From NCBI GenBank assembly GCA_947494145.1, contig CANLTZ010000002.1:248001-312000 (forward strand): a stretch of DNA of 64,000 nt, read 5' to 3'. The position numbers and the translations under genes are program-made. This document shows positions 8,862 to 16,852 of the stretch, in pieces. The notes beneath the pieces were generated by a model that had not been told where the DNA came from, did no database searches, and was given only the letters and a program-made list of their open reading frames with translations. This stretch comes from an uncultured Jannaschia sp. (lineage in GTDB: Bacteria; Pseudomonadota; Alphaproteobacteria; Rhodobacterales; Rhodobacteraceae). How positions within the stretch are numbered: the stretch's first letter is position 1; each line of letters opens with the position of its first letter.

Positions 8862-9922
8862 GGCGCGGCCCCCATATCGCTGCCCAGCAGCGCATCTAGC
8901 AGACGTCGCCCGCCGTTGCCATCGACCGCGGCCCGGCCCCTTGTGGCCATGTCGCGGCGCGTGGCGTCATCTTCGATCAGGTCCCGGACAATGGCGCGCA
9001 GGATTTGCGGCGTGGTGTCATCAGGGCGCCCGGCAATGGCAGCACCCGCCAGGTCGGCCCAACCCCGGCAAGCGCGCACTTGGTTGGGCGCAAGCGGCAG
9101 CACGACCATGGGCAGGCCGCAAAATGCGGCCTCATAGCTCATGGTGCCGCAGGCAATGACGGCCAGATCGGCGGCAGTCATGCGCGCGGGCAGGTCGGGC
9201 GGGTTCACCGAGAAGGTGACCCCGTCCAACGGGTCCACTCGGGCGGCCAGGCTATCGTTGTTCGGATTTCCCGGCCCCGACACGATTTCGAGTGTGACGC
9301 CCCGGGGCAGATGGCCTGCAAGTGCCTCCAGTGTCAGCGCGAAAGCGCCGCGGTCGTCGCCGCCGCCAAAAGCCGCGAAGATGCGCCGCACCGGGCGGCC
9401 ATCTGCACTGCGGACCACCTCGTGGAACGCCGGGCGCAGCACGGCATAGCGCGGGCCCATCAGCCGCAGGCAATCGGGGTTGCGGATATGGCTGTCGTAA
9501 TGCTCCGCCCGCTCATGGGGTCCGCAATTGACCAACACGTCGGCGTGGAAATCCCAGGGGCGGCTGGCATCGAACTGCTGCAACCAGCGCAGGCCCGCGG
9601 CCCGCAGGCGAAGTTGGTAGTCGGGGTCGATCCGGTAGTCGTCCATCACGGCATGGCGGGCGCCCATGCGTGCGGCCAGATCCAAGACGCGCGCCGCGTC
9701 GGTGGCACTGTCGCCGCGCGTCTCCACGGCTTCCCAACGGTCAAACAGGGCTGCGTCGGCGTCGGTTCGCAAGCTGTCGGGTGGGCCAAGGATGGCGGTT
9801 GCATGGCCGTCGGCCTTCAGCATCCGCGCCAATTCGCGGCAGCGCATCAGATGGCCAAGCCCCACCTCGGCGCTGGCATTGCAACGGAAGATGACCGGGG
9901 GCACGGGGCGCGTGTCGGGCAT
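8858..9922 (-). CDS. pseG: UDP-2,4-diacetamido-2,4,6-trideoxy-beta-L-altropyranose hydrolase
   Basis: 354 residues. It removes UDP from the bis-acetylated altrose, giving the free sugar used by PseI. The N-terminus has the PseG nucleotide-binding start (FRCNASAEVGLGHLMRC, about residues 12-28). The C-terminal lobe has IACGTMSYEAAFCGLPMVVL, the UDP-binding segment of this GT-B-like family, followed by LAPNQ. It lies three bases after the second NeuB-type gene and overlaps the ATP-grasp gene by four. Confidence 0.92.
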   Translation of the reverse strand: MPDTRPVPPVIFRCNASAEVGLGHLMRCRELARMLKADGHATAILGPPDSLRTDADAALFDRWEAVETRGDSATDAARVLDLAARMGARHAVMDDYRIDPDYQLRLRAAGLRWLQQFDASRPWDFHADVLVNCGPHERAEHYDSHIRNPDCLRLMGPRYAVLRPAFHEVVRSADGRPVRRIFAAFGGGDDRGAFALTLEALAGHLPRGVTLEIVSGPGNPNNDSLAARVDPLDGVTFSVNPPDLPARMTAADLAVIACGTMSYEAAFCGLPMVVLPLAPNQVRACRGWADLAGAAIAGRPDDTTPQILRAIVRDLIEDDATRRDMATRGRAAVDGNGGRRLLDALLGSDMGAAP

Positions 9923-9925
9923 GGC

Positions 9926-10840
9926 TCAGGCCGCGGGCGGGGTCCATTTGAGCTTGTCGCGCTGCACCTGTTCGACCGGCAGAATGTCCTGCGACTTGGC
10001 CGAAAGCGCCAGGTCCACGTGCTTCACGTCGCGACACAGGCGCCGGAGTCCGTCAGGTTCCAACGAGGCCGCGTGGTCCGTGCCCTTCCAGGTGCGGTCG
10101 AGCGTGAAGTGGCGCTCAATATGGGTGAAGCGGCCCTTGCCCTCGGCTTGTTTCAATCGGCCCACGGCCAGCGCGCCGATATCGGCGGCGATGCCCAGAT
10201 GGTGGCCCGAAAAGCCGATACCCTTCACCCGGTCACCGTAGCGATCCATCAGCGAGGCAACTTCGAATAGGCAGACATCCTCGAACGCGACCGGATAGCC
10301 GGACGTGCAGGCATAGACCACCAGGTCGCCCGCACGGCCTCGTTCTTCGTAGAAAGCCACCAAGTCGGCGATCTCGCGACCCGTGGACATGCCGGTGGAG
10401 ACGTGGATCTCTCCGCCGAAATTCTCGCACAGATGTCCTTGCAGCGCCCAATTCTGGTTGGTGGCCGAGGGAATCTTGATGAGGTCAGGCCCAAGCGCCG
10501 CGATCTGGCGCGCTGACGTCAGATCCCAGACGGAGGTGGAATAGGTGATCCCTTCCTCGGTGCAGGTGGCCATCAGGTCGCGATGCTGATCGACGTCGAA
10601 TTCCAGAAACTCGCGATGGGCGCCGTAGGTGGGGCCATAGGCGTTTTCGGCCACCGGATGGGGCGTGTCGTATTCGACCACCGACAGCAATTCGCGGTTG
10701 TGCCGCTTCTGGAATTTCGCCACGTCTGCGTTGCAGATCCGCGCCGCTGTGCGGATCAAATCGCGCGCGATGTCCATGTCCCCTTTGTGGTTGCAGCCGA
10801 TTTCGGCGATGACGTTCACGGGGTCTGTCTGGGGGGCCAT
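9926..10840 (-). CDS. NeuB-family nonulosonate synthase lacking the SAF domain
   Basis: 304 residues from ATG 10840 (an ATG at 10873 would add 11). The NeuB barrel is intact: VNVIAEIGCNHKGD at the start, DVAKFQKRHNRELL, TYSTSVWDLTSARQ, STGMSTGREI, GFSGHHLGI and the HFTLDRTWKGTDHAASLEP segment near the end. Unlike PseI at 5786 it stops right after the barrel, so the C-terminal antifreeze-like domain is absent. The operon neighbours a NeuA-type enzyme fused to a phosphatase, so it may make a 9-phosphate nonulosonate (KDN- or Neu-type) from a phosphorylated sugar; this is inference. It opens the minus-strand pseG-pseF operon. Confidence 0.8.
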   Translation of the reverse strand: MAPQTDPVNVIAEIGCNHKGDMDIARDLIRTAARICNADVAKFQKRHNRELLSVVEYDTPHPVAENAYGPTYGAHREFLEFDVDQHRDLMATCTEEGITYSTSVWDLTSARQIAALGPDLIKIPSATNQNWALQGHLCENFGGEIHVSTGMSTGREIADLVAFYEERGRAGDLVVYACTSGYPVAFEDVCLFEVASLMDRYGDRVKGIGFSGHHLGIAADIGALAVGRLKQAEGKGRFTHIERHFTLDRTWKGTDHAASLEPDGLRRLCRDVKHVDLALSAKSQDILPVEQVQRDKLKWTPPAA

Positions 10841-10939
10841 AAATACTTTGCCTGATCTGCTGAAATACGACATGGGCGCGGTGCCTGGGCAGGGTCTCTA
10901 TGGGCGGCTCGCGGGCCTGTCAAACAGGCAAGGGGCGAC
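10841..10939. promoter_or_regulatory. Divergent intergenic region between the nonulosonate operon and a GT2 gene
   Basis: Only 99 bases separate the two divergent starts, so both promoters must lie here or inside the genes. A perfect 6-bp inverted repeat with a 3-base loop (GCCTGT-CAA-ACAGGC, 10915-10929) sits directly upstream of the AGGGG ribosome-binding site of the GT2 gene and could act as an operator or RNA hairpin. Confidence 0.35.
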
Positions 10940-11704
10940 ATGAGCGGCTGGGCGCCAACGGTTTCGGTGGTGATGCCGCTTTGGCGGGCGCGGGAGACGC
11001 TGGGCGCAGCCATCGCGTCGGTGCAGGCGCAAGACTTCACGGATTGGGAATTGATCGCGGTGGATGACGCTTCGGACGATGGCAGCGGCGACATGGCCGA
11101 GGCACTGGCCGAACACGATCCGCGCATTCGCGTCATCCGGCAGGCCACGCGGGGCGGCGCAGCGCGGGCGCGCAACGCCGCCATCGAGGCGGCGCGCGGG
11201 CGCTACATCGCCTTTCTGGATGCGGACGACCTGTGGCTGCCCGAAAAGCTGGCGCTGCAGATCCCCTTCATGGAAGAGACGGGCACGGCCTTGTCCTATG
11301 CCGGGTTCTGGCGCGTTTCGGGGAATAGACGGCTCTGTATCGAGGTGCCGCCCCGGGTCACCTATCGCCAATTGCTGCATGGCCATGTCATTGGCTGCGT
11401 GACGGCGGTCTATGATACGGAACAGGTGGGCAAGGTGCTGATGCCGGACATCCGGATGCGGCACGACTTTGCGCTGTGGCTGGATATCTTGCGCCAGGTC
11501 GATTGCGCGCGGGGGCTTACGATGCCGCTGGCGGTGCATCACCGGCGCGATGGATCACTGTCATCGAGCTTGCCACGGCGCACGCTGGCCACTTGGCGAA
11601 TGTATCGCGATGTGGAGGGGCTGGGGCGCGCGGCCTCGGCTAGGTACCTGCTGTCGCATCTGGCGAACCGGGCGGCGGCAGTGACGCGGGCGCGGTTGCG
11701 GTAA
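10940..11704 (+). CDS. Family 2 glycosyltransferase
   Basis: 254 residues with a good ribosome-binding site (AGGGG) five bases before the ATG. The GT-A fold is clear: TVSVVMPLWRARETLGAAI, then VDDASDDGS (residues 42-49), GGAARARNAAIEAARGRYIAFLDADD with the DXD-type motif at residues 94-97. The closest known type is the TuaG-like inverting glycosyltransferase that adds one sugar from a nucleotide donor. It is the only plus-strand gene inside the minus-strand capsule/nonulosonate block and probably builds part of the same glycan. No membrane segment is evident. Confidence 0.88.
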   Translation: MSGWAPTVSVVMPLWRARETLGAAIASVQAQDFTDWELIAVDDASDDGSGDMAEALAEHDPRIRVIRQATRGGAARARNAAIEAARGRYIAFLDADDLWLPEKLALQIPFMEETGTALSYAGFWRVSGNRRLCIEVPPRVTYRQLLHGHVIGCVTAVYDTEQVGKVLMPDIRMRHDFALWLDILRQVDCARGLTMPLAVHHRRDGSLSSSLPRRTLATWRMYRDVEGLGRAASARYLLSHLANRAAAVTRARLR

Positions 11705-11759
11705 GGTTCGTCTTGCTGCGCTGCTCGTCGGGCTTGTGCAGCCCTCCTCGCGGCCAACA

Positions 11760-12560
11760 CTAGCGGCGGCCCAGAAGGCGGGCGGTAAGGCGTTTTTGCC
11801 AGATGCGGGCCGTGCGCAAGGCCGCGATGGCGGTGACCTCGGCCGATGATGTCGTCCAGTCCGCGATGGGGTCCTTCGGAGGCTGGTCGACGGGTGGGCC
11901 GTCACGGGGCGGCGCCAAGTCCATCAGGTCCGCAATCGGGGAGGAGTCGGAGACGCGGCGCACCGTCAGGTGGGGCCGCGCCACCAGCCATTCCAGGATG
12001 CGGCGATCCAGGTCGGGATGGTGATCCCCCAGATCCCAGCCGCGCGTCCCGAAGTCTCCGCCCATGAGCCGCCGCATCCGCGGCCCGGGCTGGAAGGCGT
12101 AGCGCTGCGGCCCGCCGGAATAGAGGTCGATGCCCGCCACCAGAAGCTGGTCAAAGCCCAACGCATCCGCCAGCAGCAGACACAGCGTCCCACCGGTGGG
12201 CAAAGCGTCGTAGCGGGCCCGCTGTTCGGTCACGAAGGCCTCGGTCTCGGCATCGCGGTAGCACATGGGCTGGAACGGCAGGGAAAGGCGGCTGGGCACG
12301 AACCGTTCGATCCGCGGGCGGGCGGTGGTCCAGGCGCCCAGTTGGTATTGGCTGCAGGCATCACGCAGGGTGTCGGCGATGAAGGGCGCGGCGCGGTCGC
12401 CGCCGATATAGACGATGTCGGCGCGGGTGCCGACATGGAACCTGTCTTCCAGAAAGAAGGAATTGCACCGGAAGACAGTGTCATCTGCCGTTAGCCGGCC
12501 GGGTGCGATCTGGGCCAGGGACGGCCCGTTGCCTGCAATAATGGCGGTGCGCCCGCTCAA
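11760..12560 (-). CDS. GT42 (Cst-like) sialyltransferase-family glycosyltransferase
   Basis: 266 residues. The N-terminus TAIIAGNGPSL, then FRCNSFFLEDRFHVG, matches the CMP-sugar-binding start of Campylobacter Cst-I/Cst-II. TGGTLCLLLADALGFDQLLVAGIDLYSGG corresponds to the second conserved block. GDHHPDLDRRILEWL holds a His (180 or 181) at the place of the Cst-II catalytic base, and SDSSPIADLMDLAP matches the C-terminal motif. Longer frames reach 12746, but the reading that fits the family begins at TTG 12560, which shares bases with the TGA of the CMP-nonulosonate synthetase gene (TTGA). That coupling suggests it uses the CMP-sugar made by that enzyme. Acceptor unknown. Confidence 0.82.
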   Translation of the reverse strand: MSGRTAIIAGNGPSLAQIAPGRLTADDTVFRCNSFFLEDRFHVGTRADIVYIGGDRAAPFIADTLRDACSQYQLGAWTTARPRIERFVPSRLSLPFQPMCYRDAETEAFVTEQRARYDALPTGGTLCLLLADALGFDQLLVAGIDLYSGGPQRYAFQPGPRMRRLMGGDFGTRGWDLGDHHPDLDRRILEWLVARPHLTVRRVSDSSPIADLMDLAPPRDGPPVDQPPKDPIADWTTSSAEVTAIAALRTARIWQKRLTARLLGRR

Positions 12561-13729
12561 GATGCGCGGTCCAGAAGTGCGTCGCAAAGCGCGCGCAGCG
12601 CGCCGCGCCCGCCAGGCGCAGGCAGCACCCAATGGGCCATGGCGCGGATTTCGGGACGCGCATCGGAAGGGCAGGCCGAAAGGCCCGCGCGCGCCATGGC
12701 GGCGGCGTCGTTGATGTCGTTGCCCACGAAAAGGGTCGTGTCCCACGTGAGGTCGTGCCGGGCCAGCCAGGTGTCGAGCGCGGCCACCTTGTCGTCGATC
12801 GCCTGAAGCGCCTCGATCCGTAGCTTGGCGGCGCGGGCGGTGACGACGGGGTTGGCCTCTTTGGATAGGATCAGGAGGCGGTGTTGCCCCGCATCCCGCA
12901 ACCGGCCCAGCCCCATGCCGTCGGCGCGTGAACAGGTGACACTTTCGCGGCCCGTCTCGTCCAAGTGGACCAGGTCGTCGGTATGGACGCCGTCAAAATC
13001 CATGACCAAGGCGCGGATGGCAGCCAGGCGAGCTGGGTCGGGGGCCATCGGGCGGGCCTGGGCCATGAGCCGGGCCAGGGTCAGATCGGCGGGGCTGTCG
13101 ATTTCAAGCGTGGGGTGATCCACCGGCACCAGCGCCACGCGCCCGCAGAAGCGGCGGCCCACGGCCTCAAACCGGGCGGCATCGACGATGTAGAAGGCGC
13201 CGTTTTCGCGCCATTGGGGCGGCAGATCCTGTCGGCGGGGGCGCTGGCGGGTGTGGTCGTGATTGGTGCCGATGCCGCCCTCGCGCCCTTCGGCCCAGAG
13301 AAAACCGTGGTCTTCCACCACGGACAGGGCGCAATCCATGCCTTCAGCGGTCATCTGAGCCAGGCCCGCGTCGATATCGGCCCCGGTGGTGAAGGGGGAG
13401 GTGCATTGCAGGAAGACCAGCCGGGCGAGATCGGGCTGGGCGGCGCGGATGGTGGGCAGGGCGTGGAGCCAGCCCGCCTCGGACGTGGCCGCGTCGCCTG
13501 CCAGATTGGCGGGGCGGTCGATCACATCGGCGCCCGCGTCGCGTGCGATTGCTGCGATCTGCGCATCGTCGGTGGACACCCAGACGGAGCCCACGCCTTG
13601 TGCCGCGCGCGCCGCCTGAATGGCGCGCACCACGAGCGGTTGGCCGCCCACCAGGGCCAAGTTCTTCGACGGGATCCCTTTGGAACCCCCGCGGGCGAGG
13701 ATCAGGGCGGCGGTGGTATGGGCGCGCAT
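12557..13729 (-). CDS. Acylneuraminate-type cytidylyltransferase fused to a HAD (KdsC-like) phosphatase
   Basis: 390 residues. Residues 1-225 are a NeuA-type CMP-sugar synthetase (ALILARGGSKGIPSKN at 8-23, QCTSPFTTGADID, ENGAFYIV, HPTLEIDSPADL). Residues about 238-388 are a HAD phosphatase with all motifs in place: MDFDGVHTD (D244, D246), LSKE (S289), K314 and VGNDINDAAAM. The phosphatase half would dephosphorylate a nonulosonate-9-phosphate and the first half would then charge it with CMP. Such fusions resemble the layout of animal CMAS and some bacterial NeuA proteins. It lies seven bases after kpsM and overlaps the GT42 gene. Candidate products are CMP-KDN or CMP-Neu types. Confidence 0.87.
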   Translation of the reverse strand: MRAHTTAALILARGGSKGIPSKNLALVGGQPLVVRAIQAARAAQGVGSVWVSTDDAQIAAIARDAGADVIDRPANLAGDAATSEAGWLHALPTIRAAQPDLARLVFLQCTSPFTTGADIDAGLAQMTAEGMDCALSVVEDHGFLWAEGREGGIGTNHDHTRQRPRRQDLPPQWRENGAFYIVDAARFEAVGRRFCGRVALVPVDHPTLEIDSPADLTLARLMAQARPMAPDPARLAAIRALVMDFDGVHTDDLVHLDETGRESVTCSRADGMGLGRLRDAGQHRLLILSKEANPVVTARAAKLRIEALQAIDDKVAALDTWLARHDLTWDTTLFVGNDINDAAAMARAGLSACPSDARPEIRAMAHWVLPAPGGRGALRALCDALLDRAS

Positions 13730-13736
13730 CGGGGCC

Positions 13737-14552
13737 TCAGCGTTCCAGAAGGGTGCGGTTGTACTTGCGCAGAAGCAGCATGGAAAACACCGCGATCACC
13801 AGGGGCAGACCGAAGCCGTAGACCTCGGACACGTAGGTGGCGTGGTAGGTCGAATAGAAAGCTTCGCGGGTCGAGCCGGTCGCATGGATCAGCGGGTTCC
13901 ACCACAGAATGTCACGTCCGATCTGGGGCAGGTCTTCGTAGATATAAAGGATGCCCGAAGCCAAAAAGAGCGGCCGGGTCACGATCGTCCAGACCTGAGT
14001 CCAAACCGGGTAAAGGCCCGACAGGAAGCAGTTCATCGTACCAATCCCAAAACCGATACAGGCGGCCATGCCAAGGCCCGTGATGGCCGGAACGATCTTG
14101 AGCGTCGCGCGCGTGTCCACGATCAAGTTGATGCCGATCAGAACGATGCAGAACACCACGATGCCGGTGAGCGTATTGAGAATGAAGCGCGCCAGTACTG
14201 CGTGAAGCCAACCCACCGTGGGATAGGCCAGAAGCGCCTTCGAAAAACGCATGGACACACCGATCTTCTGTGCAAGCCCGGCATAGAGGTTATAGGGCAG
14301 GTAGCCCGTGGCATAGAACAAGATGAAGCTGGTCCCCAAGGACGGCGTGCGCAAAAGCAGCGAAAACGCCAGCGACAGCAGTAGGATCGCGCCCACAGGT
14401 GACAGCACCGCCCAGACATAGCCCCCGGGGGAGCGGCCATAGGTCGTGCCCATTTCGCGCAGCATCAGCGCGGTGATGACACGGATGGCCTGAAACCGAG
14501 GTTTGCGCAGCGTCTGCGGCAGAGGCGCGTGGGGTGGCGTGGCGTCGGTCAT
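13737..14552 (-). CDS. kpsM: ABC-2 polysaccharide export permease, KpsM type
   Basis: 271 residues with about six hydrophobic segments. An N-terminal amphipathic stretch ends in ALMLREMGTTYG, typical of KpsM/Wzm permeases, followed by GYVWAVLSPVGAILLLSLAF. The protein forms the membrane channel that exports capsular polysaccharide from the cytoplasm. It starts six bases after kpsT, and kpsE precedes that, so the three export genes are one transcription unit that continues into the CMP-sugar synthetase gene. Confidence 0.9.
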   Translation of the reverse strand: MTDATPPHAPLPQTLRKPRFQAIRVITALMLREMGTTYGRSPGGYVWAVLSPVGAILLLSLAFSLLLRTPSLGTSFILFYATGYLPYNLYAGLAQKIGVSMRFSKALLAYPTVGWLHAVLARFILNTLTGIVVFCIVLIGINLIVDTRATLKIVPAITGLGMAACIGFGIGTMNCFLSGLYPVWTQVWTIVTRPLFLASGILYIYEDLPQIGRDILWWNPLIHATGSTREAFYSTYHATYVSEVYGFGLPLVIAVFSMLLLRKYNRTLLER

Positions 14553-14558
14553 ACTGGC

Positions 14559-15227
14559 CTATTCGTCCTCGTCCGAGCCCATATTGCGATGGTGCTGGTC
14601 GATGGCTTCTTCGATATCGTCGAAATAGGTGAAGCGCCCGTCCTCCAATATGGCGCCAGCCTGGCAGAGTTTGCGGAGCTGGTTGGTGGAATGGCTGACG
14701 ACGATGGCGCCCGCATTTTCCATCCGTTCCTCGAACAGACGGCGGCTTTTCAGCTTGAAGGCCGAGTCGCCCACCGACGTAACCTCGTCCACCAGATAGG
14801 TGTCGAAGGGGATGCCAATGGACACCCCGAAGGCCAGCCGCGATTTCATGCCCGATGAATAATGCCGCACGGGCGAATTGAAGTGATCGCCCAGTTCGGC
14901 GAAGTCGCGCACGAAGCGCACCAGGTCGTCGGTATCCACGCCATAGATGCGGGCCACGAAGCGCGTGTTCTGCGCCCCGGTCAGGTCGCTGTGGAAGCTG
15001 CCGGCATAGCCCACCCGCCAAGACACCGAACCAGTGGTAACGATACGCCCGCCATCGGGTTTGACGGCGCCACCCACCATGTCGAGAAGTGTGGATTTCC
15101 CCGCGCCATTCCGGCCCATCAGCGCCACGGACACGCCGCTCGGAATGGTCAGGTCCAACCCGTTGGCAATCACCTTCCGGCCGTGCCGCGTGCGGAACGA
15201 TTTGGAGACATTTTCGAACCGGACCAT
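14559..15227 (-). CDS. kpsT: Polysaccharide export ATP-binding protein, KpsT type
   Basis: 222 residues. It has Walker A GRNGAGKST (39-47), the ABC signature YSSGMKSRL (123-131), Walker B YLVDE (144-148) and the switch His179 (VVSHS). The compact size and the lack of a C-terminal carbohydrate-binding domain make it KpsT-like rather than Wzt-like, so chain-end recognition by a Wzt-type domain is not expected. It powers export with KpsM. It begins nine bases after the end of kpsE. Confidence 0.92.
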   Translation of the reverse strand: MVRFENVSKSFRTRHGRKVIANGLDLTIPSGVSVALMGRNGAGKSTLLDMVGGAVKPDGGRIVTTGSVSWRVGYAGSFHSDLTGAQNTRFVARIYGVDTDDLVRFVRDFAELGDHFNSPVRHYSSGMKSRLAFGVSIGIPFDTYLVDEVTSVGDSAFKLKSRRLFEERMENAGAIVVSHSTNQLRKLCQAGAILEDGRFTYFDDIEEAIDQHHRNMGSDEDE

Positions 15228-15236
15228 GGGGGCGAT

Positions 15237-16604
15237 CTAGCTGCTGTCGCGCAGGGAATAATAGACCAGCGCCGAGACCGCCCAGACCAGAAAGCCGAAA
15301 AGCGCCACGATCCCGATCAGGATCAGACGGCGCGGGTATTCGGATTTCTGCGCCAGCGTGGGCCGGATATAGGCGGCGAGGTACAGGCTTTGACGGTTCG
15401 CCTCGGCCCGGGCGCCGTCATAGGCGGAAAGGGCGGCCAGATAGGCCTGCTCGGCGAATTCACGCTCTACCGTCAGGCGCTCGAAATCGGCGACGGTGGT
15501 GGCGAAACCCTCGCTCGCGAGGCCGCCGCCGAATTTCAGGCGTTCTTCGTCGATGCGTTCTTCGATGACGTCGATGCGACGTTGGGCCTGTTCCAGACGC
15601 GGGTCGCCCGGACGGGCGACACCGGCCAGCAGGTCGAATTCGATCAGGGCTTCGGCAAGCTGGCCCTGCAGGGTATTGAGCAGGCCCATCTGACCTTGGA
15701 TATCGGCATTCACGTCGACAAGCTGGTTTTCGATGCGGAAGGCGGTCAACGCTTCGCGCGATTGCTTAAGCCGTTCGACCGCCAGTTCCAGGTCCTGGCG
15801 GGCATAGCGCGTGGCATCTTCGCGGGCGATGGCAGAAAGTTCGTTGATGCGGGCCCCGGCTTGTAGCTGGATGGCCTCGGCGATTTCCTTGGCGTCTTCG
15901 GCGGTGAAGGCCAGCACTTTGATTTCCATGAGGCCGGATCCAGCGTCGTAGGATATCTGCACCATGCGCCGCCAATAACGGGTCAAATCCTCGATCGTGC
16001 CGTCCGCGTCGAAGCTGAGCAGCGGATCGGTGTCGTGGTGGATGGCGTAGCGGCTGCGCAGGTCCACCAGCGCGTCTACCTGACTGACGATTTCCTGGCT
16101 GCGTATGTATTCGTAAAGTACGTCTGTATCGCGTGAACTTGCGGACCCGAAGGTTGATCCCAGCGTTCCGAAGATGTCGCTGGCCGAAGAGATGTCTTCG
16201 CTGCGCACAGTGAAACCCAGGTCAGAGGCGTATTGGTCGGCCGCGCGGGCATAGAGATACCAGGAAGCCAGCGCCACCGGCACCGTGAATAGGATCGCGA
16301 AGGCCACCAACAAGCCCCAGTGACGAGTCTGGGCTTCGGCGGCGATGGCGGGCGGATGCTTGGGGCGCGCGCGGGCGGCGGCCCGATCCTTTGCTGCAGC
16401 TTTCGCCGCCGCAGCGGCCTTCTTTCGCCCTGCAGCCTTGGCCTTGCGTTCAGCCGTCGCCTTTTTGCGGGCGGCGACCTTGGCCTTGCGGATCTCGGGA
16501 TCGACACTCTTGCGCTTGCCCTTGGGGGCAGCCGCCGGTGCCGCGTCCGCACGTTCCACGTTCTCGACCGGCGGTGCGGCCCTGAACACTGCGTTTTCCG
16601 TCAT
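15237..16604 (-). CDS. kpsE: Capsule export inner-membrane protein, KpsE/Wzz-like
   Basis: 455 residues from the ATG at 16604, preceded by GAAGGGG. A long Lys/Ala-rich cytosolic N-terminus (about 28-85) is followed by a membrane segment at about 97-117. A large periplasmic part with coiled-coil-prone Glu/Arg-rich stretches (about 260-400) leads to a second membrane segment near 428-448. This is the layout of KpsE/polysaccharide co-polymerase proteins that link the ABC exporter to the outer-membrane channel. No kpsD-type outer-membrane gene is in the window. A frame extension to 16778 lacks support. Confidence 0.85.
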   Translation of the reverse strand: MTENAVFRAAPPVENVERADAAPAAAPKGKRKSVDPEIRKAKVAARKKATAERKAKAAGRKKAAAAAKAAAKDRAAARARPKHPPAIAAEAQTRHWGLLVAFAILFTVPVALASWYLYARAADQYASDLGFTVRSEDISSASDIFGTLGSTFGSASSRDTDVLYEYIRSQEIVSQVDALVDLRSRYAIHHDTDPLLSFDADGTIEDLTRYWRRMVQISYDAGSGLMEIKVLAFTAEDAKEIAEAIQLQAGARINELSAIAREDATRYARQDLELAVERLKQSREALTAFRIENQLVDVNADIQGQMGLLNTLQGQLAEALIEFDLLAGVARPGDPRLEQAQRRIDVIEERIDEERLKFGGGLASEGFATTVADFERLTVEREFAEQAYLAALSAYDGARAEANRQSLYLAAYIRPTLAQKSEYPRRLILIGIVALFGFLVWAVSALVYYSLRDSS

Positions 16605-16852
16605 GCTTGCCCCTTCGGCGGGTACGCATCTTTTCCCTTCCCCTTCTAGCCCAAAGGGATCGGCGCCACCAGAAGGGCGCAATTGTTGCCGCGGTAGGGC
16701 GCCGCCCTGGCGCGCCAAAAGCCGCTTAGCGGCGGGATTTGTCGATAACTCGAACGTTTTTGCCAAGGAACGGCCCAAAACGGGTCAAGGCCGAGGCCAA
16801 GTCAAGGCGCAGGGTGTCGCGAACGTAATGCAGACGCAGAGAGCTCGAAGAG

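Noticed and set aside
15237-16778. Longer version of the KpsE-like protein starting at 16778
   Set aside because: The extra 58 residues are unlike the family and have no ribosome-binding site; ATG 16604 has GAAGGGG upstream.
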